Position numbers and translations under genes: made by a program. From Deltaproteobacteria bacterium (lineage in GTDB: Bacteria; Desulfobacterota; Syntrophia; Syntrophales; Fen-1087), in contig JAPLJM010000045.1 in the NCBI GenBank assembly GCA_026388595.1, positions 1-45,740 on the forward strand: a stretch of 45,740 nucleotides of DNA, given 5' to 3'. Below the pieces are notes generated by a model. The model saw only the letters and a program-made list of their open reading frames with translations. It was not told the origin of the DNA and did not search any database. Positions 1 through 8,281 of this stretch are shown piece after piece; position 1 is the stretch's first letter; the number at the start of each line of letters is the position of its first letter.

Positions 1-318
1 CACACCGAGCCGGTCCATATCCTCATTGTGCTCGCGGATATAACGCTCGGAGATATCCGCAATGCCGACTCCTGCCGCATTGCTTTTCTGGATGATCTTG
101 TCGTCCACATCGGTAAAGTTTTTGACATAGGTCACTTCGAATCCCCGGTACCGGAGATAATTTGTGATCATGTCAAACACAACCGCAGAACGGGCGTGAC
201 CGACATGACAGGCATCATAGGCGGTAATTCCGCAGGCATAGATTCCGACTTTCCCGTCTTGGATCGGCTGGAATTCTTCTTTTTTCCGGGTGAGTGTATT
301 GTATAATTTAATGGTCAT
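1..318 (-). CDS. cysS: Cysteinyl-tRNA synthetase, canonical, 5' part (cut by window edge)
   Basis: The first 106 codons of a class I cysteinyl-tRNA synthetase, which charges tRNA-Cys with cysteine in the cytoplasm. The ATG at 318 follows GGGAGG by 4 bases. The start MTIKLYNTLTRKKEEF is typical of the family. The zinc-ligand Cys lies in YACGIT, the ATP-binding HIGH motif appears as HVGHAR, and NFTDVDDK is intact, so all catalytic features visible in this part are canonical. The remainder, with the KMSKS loop and anticodon domain, lies outside the window. It contrasts with the divergent CysRS fused to cysteine synthase at 36354-38663. The 245 bases upstream (319-563) hold no gene I can support. 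Confidence 0.93.
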   Translation of the reverse strand, partial: MTIKLYNTLTRKKEEFQPIQDGKVGIYACGITAYDACHVGHARSAVVFDMITNYLRYRGFEVTYVKNFTDVDDKIIQKSNAAGVGIADISERYIREHNEDMDRLGV

Positions 319-563
319 GGCGCCTCCCGTTAGCAATAGAAGAACAGAGACCTTTGAAAAATGGCTTCGTCGCGTCTCAAAAATCTTTTCCGCTAAGAAG
401 ATGATCAGGTGTAATCATGATATATTAAAAACCGTTAGCATCCTCTCTGGAAAGGCGGAAAACATTTGATTCGCCGCTTGCGAACCATTTTTCAGCGATC
501 ATGCAAATTTCTCGAATAATGAAACGGCAACAAGGCCGTGTAAAGCGCCGGCGTTAACGGTTG

Positions 564-1607
564 TCATGGAAAACGGGAGATTCTGGTCAATCCCGCTTCT
601 TCGCTCAACCCGCAGATGAGGTTCATGTTCTGAATGGCCTGACCTGCCGCCCCTTTGATCAGGTTATCAATGGCCGACAGAATAATGATCCGTTTTGTTC
701 TTTGATCGACAGTTACCCCGATATCACAGCCATTCGACCCGCAAACAGAAGATATATTTGGAAAAGTACCGGGCTTGCAAATTCTTATGAATGTCTCATC
801 CTGGTAAAAATGCCGATAGAGATCTGTCAATTCAGCCGTTGTCGTGTCTCGCTGCAGCGATCCATAAATCGTGCTTAAAATGCCCCGGTTGACCGGCAGC
901 AGGTGGGGCGTAAAAGAAATCATGATCTCGCGCCCGGCCAGGATGGAGAGTTCTTGTTCCATTTCGGGTATATGGCGATGCTGGCCGCCCACTTTATAGG
1001 CCTTGAAACCCTCGTTGACTTCGCAGAACAGGGATGTGACCTGTGGTTCCCGCCCGGTCCCGCTGACCCCTGACTTTGCATCGACAATGATGGACGCTGT
1101 ATCAATCCAGCCCGCCTTGAGTATGGGGGCGAGCCCCAGGATCACACTGGTGGGATAACATCCGGGATTGGCAACCAGACCGGCTTTCCGGATCGTCTCA
1201 CGATACAGTTCAGGAATGCCGTAAGCCGCCTCCGTCAGCAATTGCGGCGCCGCATGCTTTCCATACCACTGCTCATAGCCGCCGACATCCCGCAGCCGAA
1301 AATCGGCGCTCAGATCGATCACTTTCTTACCGGCTGCCATAAACGCCGGGGCCACAGTCATGGAAACCCCATGGGGAAGCGCTAAAAAAACGACATCCGC
1401 CAAACAGGCCACCTCATCGGGCGAAGCGTTCATAAAAGAGAGATTCGTTAAGCCTTGAAAAGCAGGATAGACATCTTCAAGCGGAAGTCCCGCATACCGG
1501 CGCGACGTGATGGCAACAACCGCCACCGCCGGATGAAAGAGCAGATGCTTTAAAAGCTCCTGGCCAGTATACCCGCTGGCTCCGTAAACACCGACCTTGA
1601 CCATCAT
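564..1607 (-). CDS. argC: N-acetyl-gamma-glutamyl-phosphate reductase
   Basis: Catalyses the NADPH-dependent reduction of N-acetyl-glutamyl phosphate to the semialdehyde in arginine synthesis. 347 aa, full length for the long (type 1) ArgC family. The nucleotide-binding GASGYTG is at residues 9-15, the catalytic Cys150 lies in NPGCYPTS, and the HRHIPE active-site stretch is at 210-215. Two ATGs open the frame; the first (1605-1607) follows GGAGAT at close spacing, and starting at the second would change little. It lies downstream of rpsI but is separated from it by a strong terminator, so it is probably transcribed by partial read-through or from a local promoter I do not see clearly. Confidence 0.95.
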   Translation of the reverse strand: MMVKVGVYGASGYTGQELLKHLLFHPAVAVVAITSRRYAGLPLEDVYPAFQGLTNLSFMNASPDEVACLADVVFLALPHGVSMTVAPAFMAAGKKVIDLSADFRLRDVGGYEQWYGKHAAPQLLTEAAYGIPELYRETIRKAGLVANPGCYPTSVILGLAPILKAGWIDTASIIVDAKSGVSGTGREPQVTSLFCEVNEGFKAYKVGGQHRHIPEMEQELSILAGREIMISFTPHLLPVNRGILSTIYGSLQRDTTTAELTDLYRHFYQDETFIRICKPGTFPNISSVCGSNGCDIGVTVDQRTKRIIILSAIDNLIKGAAGQAIQNMNLICGLSEEAGLTRISRFP

Positions 1608-1661
1608 TCATCTCCTTATCGCGTCCTTCCCCATGAATTTTTCTAGAAGACGCAATCGTGC

Positions 1662-1687
1662 AAAAAAAAGGGAGGCCGCAGCCCCCC
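1662..1687 (-). terminator. Rho-independent terminator after rpsI
   Basis: On the minus strand GGGGGGC, loop TGCG, then GCCTCCC forms a 7-bp stem with one G-U pair and is followed directly by eight T residues (1669-1662). It begins 9 bases after the rpsI stop codon. It should end the short rplM-rpsI transcript and separate it from argC. Confidence 0.88.
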
Positions 1688-1696
1688 TGATTAAGT

Positions 1697-2089
1697 TTAT
1701 CGTTTTGAAAACTGAAATCGTTTCCTCGCCCCGGGCTGACCATACTTTTTTCTTTCCTTGATCCGGGAATCCCGGGTAAGGAATCCCGCTTTTTTCAAGG
1801 CCGCACGCAATGTCAGATCATATTCCATCAGAACCTTGGAGATTCCATGTTTGATTGCACCTGCCTGTCCAGCAACGCCGCCGCCGCAGACATTGATGAA
1901 GAAGTCGAATTTGTCCTTGTTTCCGGTCATCTCAAGGGGTTGCTGGATCAGCATCTTCAGGCTGTCCCGTGTAAAATAATCATCAAAATTCCTTTTATTG
2001 ATTGTCAAAAGGCCGCTGCCTTCCTTCATATACACTCTCGCAATGGCGCATTTTCTCTTTCCCGTGGCATAAAAGCGTTTATCAGTCAT
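1697..2089 (-). CDS. rpsI: 30S ribosomal protein S9
   Basis: 130 aa, the usual S9 size. It begins MTDKRFYATGKRKCAIARV and ends in the basic tail GARKRFQFSKR, whose last residues reach the ribosomal P site in known structures. The ATG at 2089 is preceded by GGAGAATGAG. It is the second gene of a two-gene rplM-rpsI operon, an arrangement conserved across bacteria, about 60 bases after rplM and just before a terminator. The L13-S9 pair sits apart from the main ribosomal supercluster in this window. Confidence 0.97.
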   Translation of the reverse strand: MTDKRFYATGKRKCAIARVYMKEGSGLLTINKRNFDDYFTRDSLKMLIQQPLEMTGNKDKFDFFINVCGGGVAGQAGAIKHGISKVLMEYDLTLRAALKKAGFLTRDSRIKERKKYGQPGARKRFQFSKR

Positions 2090-2149
2090 CTCATTCTCCC
2101 CATCACCAGGATTATCCGATCCTGTTGTTCCCGTCTTTTGCGATTCCTC

Positions 2150-2578
2150 TTATAATTTCAAAAGTTGCGGGCATTGCGCCGCGTGGCCGTGATCACTGCA
2201 CGTATAAATTTTCAGCTTTTTCAACATCGCCCGGCCCAGAGAATTTTTCGGAAGCATGCCTCTGACGGCAAGACGCAATACCTCTGCCGGTTTTTCTTCA
2301 AGCATTTTCCCTGCGGCCATTTGCCTTATACCGCCCGGATAGCCGGAGTGACGGTAATACATCTTGTCCGTTAATTTCTTACCGGTCAGATGGACTTTGC
2401 CGGCATTAACAACAATTACAAAATCTCCGGTATCCACATAAGGCGTATAAACGGGTTTGTCCTTGCCGCGAAGCCGCTTTGCAATTTCACTGGCCAGCCG
2501 GCCCAGGACTTTACCCTCCGCATCGACAACATACCAGTTTCTCTCGACGTTTTCCTTTTTTGCCTGAAATGTTTTCAT
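2150..2578 (-). CDS. rplM: 50S ribosomal protein L13
   Basis: 142 aa, the standard length for L13, an early assembly protein of the large subunit. The opening MKTFQAKK, then RNWYVVDAEGKVLGRLAS, and the later RGMLPKNSLGRAM stretch are family hallmarks. The ATG lies 31 bases beyond a clear sigma-70-type promoter (-10 at 2609-2614), giving a short leader. First gene of the rplM-rpsI operon. Confidence 0.97.
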   Translation of the reverse strand: MKTFQAKKENVERNWYVVDAEGKVLGRLASEIAKRLRGKDKPVYTPYVDTGDFVIVVNAGKVHLTGKKLTDKMYYRHSGYPGGIRQMAAGKMLEEKPAEVLRLAVRGMLPKNSLGRAMLKKLKIYTCSDHGHAAQCPQLLKL

Positions 2579-2608
2579 AGACCACCAATCCCTTGAATTG
2601 AACTGTGG

Positions 2609-2637
2609 AAATTACGCAATTTTCGATCCTTTGTCAA
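2609..2637 (-). promoter_or_regulatory. Sigma-70-type promoter for rplM-rpsI
   Basis: On the minus strand a perfect -35 TTGACA (2632-2637), a 17-base spacer and a -10 TAATTT (2609-2614). Position and orientation fit transcription of rplM-rpsI, with a leader of roughly 25 bases. Confidence 0.75.
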
Positions 2638-2662
2638 GAAAAAACCTGCATAGAAAATTAAA

Positions 2663-2695
2663 TATTTTCATGGCGCAGAGTCTGTCATGAAAATA
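2663..2695 (-). terminator. Possible A/T-rich terminator after lptD
   Basis: Inverted repeat TATTTTCATG / CATGAAAATA (10-bp arms, 13-base loop), followed on the minus strand by TTTAATTTTC. It sits 17 bases past the lptD stop and before the rplM promoter. The stem is A/T rich, so termination may be weak. Confidence 0.4.
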
Positions 2696-2711
2696 CAGGA
2701 CAATGGGTTCA

Positions 2712-4928
2712 CTATTTCCCGACCTTTCCCAGGCCATACAGAGAAAAGGTCACCATGTAGGTCCGGTCAAGCTTATCGCCCTCTGTGGTAATGCCGTAAA
2801 GATTGATGGTGGTATTCAATTTCTCGGCATAACTGAATTCCACATTCCAGCATTGCCGATGATAGCTTAGACTCAGGCTCTTTTCCAAGTCTTTCTGGAT
2901 CAGTTGATTGCGCCTATGATTATAGGTGAGATCAAAGGCTTTCGTTATCACTGCCTTCAGATTGAGGTTGATTTCTTCAATGGAATTCTGAGTATAACGA
3001 TAACCAAGAACAGCCGTATCACCCCGCGCATCACTGAAGGATAAATCATAGTTGGCCTGGCTCCAGGTGGTCGCGCCGACACTGTATTTATTCCTGGCCG
3101 CAAAGGAAAGATATTGAAAGGGCGTAAAATCCGCTTCCAGCACAATATCGCCGAACCCCTTGCGCATAATGCCGGTCGCGGCGACATCCCTGTTCGACTC
3201 GATGATGTCATATGTCTGCGCCAATTTGAGACGGAGAAATTCACGGTAATTCTTTTTGCCGTCCTTGTCTTTCCATCGGGCCATGAAGCTGTTGGTCAAG
3301 GCATAGGCAATGGTTTGCTGCTCGCCGACGGACCCAATAAAATCAGGCAGGTTCGTCTGTTTCACATTGGGAACATAGGTATAAGACAGCTCCGGCCGGA
3401 TGCTATGCTGGATTTTCTCCACCGTCTGGCCACCGACGTCAAAAACCCGACTTACTTCTGAGTTCAGCCCCAATGAGGCGAAATATGTATTCCTGTTTCC
3501 CTGCTTGTCCAACAGATCCGGCTGTTGATCCTCCCGCTGCCACAGATTCTCAATAAGGGTGAAGGCCGGTGTCAGCTTTCCATAGCCGCCGAGGTTGACC
3601 GGAAGCGACAGGGTGGGTTTGAGTTCGTAGGAATGCCCCTTCTGCCCGGCGTCCCGGTAATAATAATCATAGGTGGTGGTAAATTCAAAATTCGCCGGCG
3701 ACCCGAAGAGGGGGTGCTTGATCCCCGTCAGGGTTGCCTCCGGATATCTCTGCAGGGTGGCATCGTTGGAAGGAGCGGCGAAATTGTCCGTATAACTGCC
3801 CAAAACGGTGAGGTTGTATAAAGACCAGTTTTTCACCAGCCGGGCGGTTGATTCCAGAGAGCCCAGGGCCGCATCGCCCACAAAGGACACTTTCCGGAAC
3901 CGTTGCGCTTCTGTTGCGGCATAATTGTTTAGATAATAGTTATTGGAGGCGAAATCCTTGAAATACCAACTGTCCGATACTTTCCGGATGTCCGTCCGGA
4001 AAGTAAAACTGGGATCGAAATTGGTTTGATGGTTCAGATATAGGGACCATCGCTGATGATCCGATTGCCAGTCCCGGCTGATGCCTCCGGCCGTCTCGGT
4101 CACACGGCCGGAATCATTCATAAAATCGCCATAAAACGTGCCAAAGTTATTGGGACTGGTAAAGTAGCGGAATTCGACCCCCTGTTTGTATCCCCGTCTA
4201 TCCATATAGCGCTGATAGAGCGTCGCATCCATATCATCGGAAATGGCCCAGAAAAAAGGAACCTCCACATCCATCCCCAGTTTACTGTCGGAAAAGGCAA
4301 AATAAGGGGGTAGCACGCCGGATTGACGCCTGGTTTTAGCCGGAAAGATAAGATAGGGGACATACAGAACCGGCATGCCCTTTGCGAGGAACTTTGTATG
4401 TTTCAGCGTGCCGTATCCTTCCACCGTGACATCGAGTTTGTCGCCCGTCAACTGCCAATCCGGAGACGGTCCGTCGCAGGTTGTCACTTTGGCGCCATTC
4501 ACCACATAGCTGGACTCTCCGGTCTTCTCAATGCGGTCACCGGTCAGATAGAAATGATTCTGTGCCATAAATGCCCGCCCCTGATAGGCAATGCCGGTCT
4601 TGTGCCTGATGTCAAAGTCGATTCTGTCCCCTTCCAGGGTGTCCTGACCGCTCCTGAGTATGGCATTGCCTTCCGCCCGGGCCCGATCACGGCCTTTTTC
4701 CAGAAAGACGTGATCGGCTGTTAAAATGCCTTTTACATGGGTAATGACCACATGCCCCGCGGCATGGTAGGTATCCTTTTCATAATCATAGGCAATACTG
4801 TCCGCTTCGATCTTCACGGGATCACCGGACGAATCGCTTAGCGCCTGGTTCTCGGCGCTAAAACCCAGCGCCGCCTGAAGCACCAGGAGGAACAGGAGGA
4901 TTAGAGATAGGCCCGTTCTGGGGTTCAT
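2712..4928 (-). CDS. lptD: LPS-assembly protein LptD (outer-membrane lipopolysaccharide translocon)
   Basis: Outer-membrane beta-barrel that, with LptE, inserts lipopolysaccharide into the outer leaflet. 738 aa from the chosen ATG at 4928, which overlaps the folC stop (ATGA); an ATG four codons upstream is possible but has no better ribosome site. A signal peptide occupies residues 1-25 (hydrophobic core, cleavage after FSA). An OstA/LptA-like beta-jellyroll follows at about 38-150, then a long barrel rich in alternating aromatic residues up to the C-terminus. Only two cysteines occur, C151 (in TTCDGPSPDW) and C693 (in QCWNVEF), so at most one interdomain disulfide can form, against two in E. 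coli. Translational coupling to folC is likely. Confidence 0.9.
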   Translation of the reverse strand: MNPRTGLSLILLFLLVLQAALGFSAENQALSDSSGDPVKIEADSIAYDYEKDTYHAAGHVVITHVKGILTADHVFLEKGRDRARAEGNAILRSGQDTLEGDRIDFDIRHKTGIAYQGRAFMAQNHFYLTGDRIEKTGESSYVVNGAKVTTCDGPSPDWQLTGDKLDVTVEGYGTLKHTKFLAKGMPVLYVPYLIFPAKTRRQSGVLPPYFAFSDSKLGMDVEVPFFWAISDDMDATLYQRYMDRRGYKQGVEFRYFTSPNNFGTFYGDFMNDSGRVTETAGGISRDWQSDHQRWSLYLNHQTNFDPSFTFRTDIRKVSDSWYFKDFASNNYYLNNYAATEAQRFRKVSFVGDAALGSLESTARLVKNWSLYNLTVLGSYTDNFAAPSNDATLQRYPEATLTGIKHPLFGSPANFEFTTTYDYYYRDAGQKGHSYELKPTLSLPVNLGGYGKLTPAFTLIENLWQREDQQPDLLDKQGNRNTYFASLGLNSEVSRVFDVGGQTVEKIQHSIRPELSYTYVPNVKQTNLPDFIGSVGEQQTIAYALTNSFMARWKDKDGKKNYREFLRLKLAQTYDIIESNRDVAATGIMRKGFGDIVLEADFTPFQYLSFAARNKYSVGATTWSQANYDLSFSDARGDTAVLGYRYTQNSIEEINLNLKAVITKAFDLTYNHRRNQLIQKDLEKSLSLSYHRQCWNVEFSYAEKLNTTINLYGITTEGDKLDRTYMVTFSLYGLGKVGK

Positions 4929-6187
4929 GATACGCCACATCGTTCTTTAAAAAACCTTTTGACGGCGCCAACCAGATAAAGGGAGCCGGTCACGCAGATC
5001 AGGTCATCCGGATCGGCCGTGGTCAACGCCACTCGCAAGGCTTGCTCCGGCTGTTCAATCACCTCGGCACACCGGTAATATTGACGGGCCGCCTGCAGGA
5101 TCACCGCCGGAGACAGGGATCTCTCACTTTCCGGTCGAGTCAGGATCAGGCGATCCGCCAGCGGCGCCAGTCTCTTCAACATGGTCCGGTGATCCTTGTC
5201 TTCAAGAACACCGAAAACCACGGTCAGGCGGCGGTAACAAAATTCATCTTTCAAGGCGGCACAGAGGCTGGAAATGCCCGCCGGATTATGGGCCCCGTCA
5301 ACGAGAACCGTCGGGCGCTCCCGAAGGGTTTCCAGGCGTCCCTCCCATTGCGTTTCTCTGAGTCCCCGGCGAATGGCCTCCTCTTCCACGACAAAACCAT
5401 GCCCGGCAAGAAGCACCACCGCACCCACCGCCAAAGCGGCATTGTCAATCTGATGCCTTCCCCTGAGCGGACAGCAAAGATGATCGTAACGCTTGCCCAG
5501 GCCCCGGAATGAAAAACCGCCACCGGCCTGCCTCCTGGTTTTGATCTCATCGCCTACTCTGAAAAAGCGGGACTGTTTCTTCTGACAGGCCTCCTCTAAA
5601 ATTCCGACAACCTGTTTTTGCCTGGCGGCGGTAAGACAGCAGCCGCCGCTTCCGATGATCCCGCTCTTTTCCCGGGCAATCTGCTCGATCTTCATTCCCA
5701 GATACTGACGATGATCCAGGGAAATATTCGAAATCACCGAAACGGCGGGATCGGCAACATTCGTTGCGTCCAGCCTTCCTCCCATCCCCACCTCCAGGAC
5801 GGAAACATTCACGCGCTGTTGATCGAAATAATGAAAGGCCAAGGCCGTAAGAAATTCGAAATAGGAGAGATCCTCTTGCAGGCGCCGCTTGATCTCACCC
5901 GCGCATGCCCGCAGATCTTTCATGGCAATCATGCGTCCATCAATCCGAATCCGTTCCCGGATATCCAGAAGATGCGGCGAGGTATAAAGCCCCACACGGA
6001 AACCGCCGGCGGTAAGCATGGCGGCAGCCATCGCGGCGATGGATCCCTTGCCGTTGGTCCCGCCAATGATCATGCTCGCATATTTTTTTTCAGGATGCTT
6101 CATCCGGACGAGCAGGCGACGCAGGGGCGCAAGCCCCAATCGGATGGGCCGGCTGCTTAAATCACCCAGATATGCGAGAGGATCCAT
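4925..6187 (-). CDS. folC: Folylpolyglutamate synthase / dihydrofolate synthase
   Basis: Mur-ligase-fold enzyme that adds glutamate to dihydropteroate and folates using ATP. The P-loop IIGGTNGKGS lies at about residues 40-49, followed by the YTSPHL and RIRIDG stretches. Further on are MGGRLDATN, a carbamylated-Lys-region KSGI, and VDGAHNPAG in the C-terminal domain. I use the ATG at 6187 (MDPLAYLG, 420 aa). The frame stays open to an ATG at 6259, but that codon lies inside the loop of a terminator serving the preceding gene, so it is unlikely to be the start. The ribosome site before 6187 is weak. Its stop overlaps the lptD start. Confidence 0.92.
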   Translation of the reverse strand: MDPLAYLGDLSSRPIRLGLAPLRRLLVRMKHPEKKYASMIIGGTNGKGSIAAMAAAMLTAGGFRVGLYTSPHLLDIRERIRIDGRMIAMKDLRACAGEIKRRLQEDLSYFEFLTALAFHYFDQQRVNVSVLEVGMGGRLDATNVADPAVSVISNISLDHRQYLGMKIEQIAREKSGIIGSGGCCLTAARQKQVVGILEEACQKKQSRFFRVGDEIKTRRQAGGGFSFRGLGKRYDHLCCPLRGRHQIDNAALAVGAVVLLAGHGFVVEEEAIRRGLRETQWEGRLETLRERPTVLVDGAHNPAGISSLCAALKDEFCYRRLTVVFGVLEDKDHRTMLKRLAPLADRLILTRPESERSLSPAVILQAARQYYRCAEVIEQPEQALRVALTTADPDDLICVTGSLYLVGAVKRFFKERCGVS

Positions 6188-6227
6188 CGGTGTTACGGCC
6201 CCGTCAATTCGATGCTGCCTGCTTGAG

Positions 6228-6273
6228 ACAAAAAAGCCATGGGCCGGCTGAATCACCATTCAACCCATGGCTT
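6228..6273 (-). terminator. Rho-independent terminator after the EF-Tu domain-II-like gene
   Basis: Arms AAGCCATGGG / CCCATGGCTT (6234-6243 and 6264-6273, perfect 10 bp) enclose a nested TGAAT/ATTCA stem. On the minus strand the second arm runs into CTTTTTTG. It lies 25 bases past the stop of the 85-aa gene and just before folC, and it overlaps the longer folC reading frame, which argues for the downstream folC start. Confidence 0.8.
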
Positions 6274-6297
6274 AGATCTTTAAAATTAAAAAACCGA

Positions 6298-6555
6298 TCA
6301 GGGAATAACCTTGAAAACTTCATCCCCCGGACGAACACGATCGGCAACCTTAATCCCGATATAGTCGCCGGCCACGGCCTTGTCAACCTTCTGGTTATTG
6401 ACTTCCATGGAATCAATGACCTGGGTCACATCGGTGGTATGACCAAATATCTTGATTGTATCCTGGACCTGCAGTTCACCCTCGGTGATCTTGACTGCCG
6501 CTACGCTTGGCTTTGCAAAAAACTTTACCACCTCACCAATTTTTTCTTCCGCCAT
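6298..6555 (-). CDS. Small stand-alone EF-Tu domain-II-like beta-barrel protein
   Basis: 85 aa starting MAEEKIGEVVKFFAKPSVAA at the ATG at 6555. AAGGAGG precedes it at good spacing and lies inside the 5-codon upstream extension, which decides the start. The whole protein resembles domain II of translational GTPases (and the C-terminal barrel of U32-type RNA-modifying proteins): alternating hydrophobic strands, GELQVQDTIKIFGH, a DSMEVNNQKVDKA turn and a closing PGDEVFKVI. There is no GTPase domain. Its function is unknown to me; binding of tRNA or rRNA, or of a partner protein, is a guess. It has its own terminator downstream and the supercluster terminator upstream, so it is transcribed alone. 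Annotation pipelines often call such proteins translation elongation factor-like. Confidence 0.8.
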   Translation of the reverse strand: MAEEKIGEVVKFFAKPSVAAVKITEGELQVQDTIKIFGHTTDVTQVIDSMEVNNQKVDKAVAGDYIGIKVADRVRPGDEVFKVIP

Positions 6556-6674
6556 AATGACCTCCTTCACGACGTTTTACATAATTAGAAAGACAATACA
6601 TGCCGTTAACCGTTTCCGGCCGAAAATATATCTTTTAATCGAAAAAAACAAGAAAAAATGACTAAAAGTTGCCA

Positions 6675-6708
6675 AATAAAAAAGGCAGGATTTTGAAATC
6701 CTGCCTTT
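6675..6708 (-). terminator. Terminator of the ribosomal supercluster (after rplQ)
   Basis: Perfect 13-bp arms AAAGGCAGGATTT (6681-6693) and AAATCCTGCCTTT (6696-6708) with a 2-base spacer, followed on the minus strand by TTTTTTATTT. It lies 62 bases past the rplQ stop. T residues on both sides mean it could also work on the plus strand. The interval 6571-6674 between it and the next gene is A/T rich and probably holds that gene's promoter, but I cannot fix the boxes. Confidence 0.92.
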
Positions 6709-6769
6709 ATAAACGATCCCATGCTCGGGTTCGGGGATGATCCTTTACCCCCTTCTCACATCCGGGGGA

Positions 6770-7171
6770 CTATGATGCTGCCGGAGCAGCCTTCTTCTTG
6801 GGCTTCTGCCTTTGTACGGCGTCAATAAACTCTATGATGGACAGGGGCGCATTATCGCCTGTTCGATATCCCATCTTCATGATTCTCGTATATCCTCCTG
6901 CCCGCTCACGATACCGCTCTGACAGCTCGCTGAACAGCTTCCCTACAACCGCGGGATCTCTGACAAAGGCCAAGGCCTGCCTTCTGGCATGGAGATCCCC
7001 CCGCTTTCCCAGGGTAATCATTTGCTCAGCAACCTTTTTCAGTTCCTTTGCCTTGACATCGGTTGTCTTGACCTTCTCATATTTCAAAAAGGAAGTAACC
7101 ATATTTCTCAGCATGGCTTTTCTGTGACTTGATGTCCTGCCGAGCTTACTTCCTGCTTTTCCGTGACGCAT
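6770..7171 (-). CDS. rplQ: 50S ribosomal protein L17
   Basis: 133 aa. The start MRHGKAGSKLGRTSSHRKAM and the central TLGKRGDLHARRQA stretch identify L17, which binds the 23S rRNA near the peptide exit tunnel. The C-terminal KPKKKAAPAAS tail is a lineage-specific basic/Ala extension. It is the last gene of the alpha operon and of the whole supercluster, 38 bases after rpoA, with the strong terminator just beyond. The rpoA-rplQ end is the conserved bacterial arrangement. Confidence 0.97.
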   Translation of the reverse strand: MRHGKAGSKLGRTSSHRKAMLRNMVTSFLKYEKVKTTDVKAKELKKVAEQMITLGKRGDLHARRQALAFVRDPAVVGKLFSELSERYRERAGGYTRIMKMGYRTGDNAPLSIIEFIDAVQRQKPKKKAAPAAS

Positions 7172-7209
7172 TGATCATCTTCCTTTCCTGTAAACGGTCC
7201 TTCCTGTTA

Positions 7210-8226
7210 TTACCCTGCCGCGGTTCCCGAATCGTCCATTGCCTCATCCTTGTTCCAGGGTGGGAAGTCCAGCTTTATGCCGAAACTCAAACCCATCTCC
7301 TGCAGGATGTCCTTGATCTCGTTCAGAGACTTCCGGCCGAAATTTTTTGTCTTCAGCATCTCTGCTTCTGTCTTTTGAACAAGCTCGCCGATGAGATTAA
7401 TCCCTGCGTTTTTCAGGCAGTTGGCTGACCTGACCGACAGTTCCAGATCATCCACATGCCGCAGCAGGTGGTCATTAATGGTATCCTCTTCCTTAAGATC
7501 CGGCTGCTCCCCCTGCTCTTCGGTTTCATTGAAATTAATAAAGATGTCCAGCTGGTCCTTCAATATTTTGGCCGCAAAGGCGAGAGCGTCTTCCGGCCAG
7601 ACACTGCCGTCCGTCCAGATCTCCATGATGAGCCTGTCGTAATCGGCAATCTGTCCGACCCGGGCATGGGTCACCGTATAATTGACCTTTTTAATGGGTG
7701 AAAATACAGCGTCGATATTGATCGTCCCCTCAGGTTGATCGTAGTCTCTCTCATTCCTTGCCGGGACATAACCCTTGCCCATTTTGACCGCCATCTCCGC
7801 CTTGAGAGGAGCCTCCCCGGACAGAGTAGCGATATGATGGTCAGGATTCAGAATCTCTACCGTCGCATCGCAAATAAGGTCGGCGGACGTCACCACACCC
7901 TCTTTGGATGTATCCAGTCGCACGACCCGCGGCCCATCCTGGTGCAGCTTGAGACGAACACCTTTCAGATTGAGAATGATATCGGCCACATCTTCCTTCA
8001 CACCGGCAACCGTCGAAAATTCATGGACAACACCATCGATCCGGACCGATACAATTGCCGCGCCCTGAATAGAGGACAGCAGAATCCTTCTCAGCGCGTT
8101 ACCGAATGTAATGCCGAAGCCCCTCTCCAAAGGCTGACAAATGAACTCCCCATAAAAACGCGTATGAGTTGCCTCATCAATCTCGATCCGCTTCGGTCTT
8201 ATCATACTGCGCCAATTTCTTTGCAT
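7210..8226 (-). CDS. rpoA: RNA polymerase alpha subunit
   Basis: 338 aa. The N-terminal domain dimerises and scaffolds beta and beta': LERGFGITFGNALRRILLSS is the assembly signature. The C-terminal domain (about 255-325, with RSANCLKNAGINLIGEL and NFGRKSLNEIK) contacts UP elements and activators; the Arg of RSANC matches the DNA-contacting R265 of E. coli. The acidic linker (ETEEQGEQPDLKEED) lies between the domains. The ATG at 8226 (MQRNWRSMIRPKRIE) agrees with family starts and follows AGGG-rich sequence. Between rpsD and rplQ, as in most bacteria. Confidence 0.97.
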   Translation of the reverse strand: MQRNWRSMIRPKRIEIDEATHTRFYGEFICQPLERGFGITFGNALRRILLSSIQGAAIVSVRIDGVVHEFSTVAGVKEDVADIILNLKGVRLKLHQDGPRVVRLDTSKEGVVTSADLICDATVEILNPDHHIATLSGEAPLKAEMAVKMGKGYVPARNERDYDQPEGTINIDAVFSPIKKVNYTVTHARVGQIADYDRLIMEIWTDGSVWPEDALAFAAKILKDQLDIFINFNETEEQGEQPDLKEEDTINDHLLRHVDDLELSVRSANCLKNAGINLIGELVQKTEAEMLKTKNFGRKSLNEIKDILQEMGLSFGIKLDFPPWNKDEAMDDSGTAAG

Positions 8227-8281
8227 AATTTCAATTCCCTACCCTTCGGGTCCAGATGCGGCTTTTTTTGCGTTGATCATT

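Noticed and set aside
28..306. 92-aa plus-strand open frame at the left edge
   Set aside because: It is the antisense of the cysS start, which has clear family motifs and a ribosome site.
319..563. 25-codon frame (MIAEKWFASGESN) upstream of cysS as a small gene
   Set aside because: No ribosome site or family resemblance; such short frames occur by chance.
6187..6259. Longer folC start at 6259
   Set aside because: The ATG lies within the loop of a strong terminator for the preceding gene and has no ribosome site.
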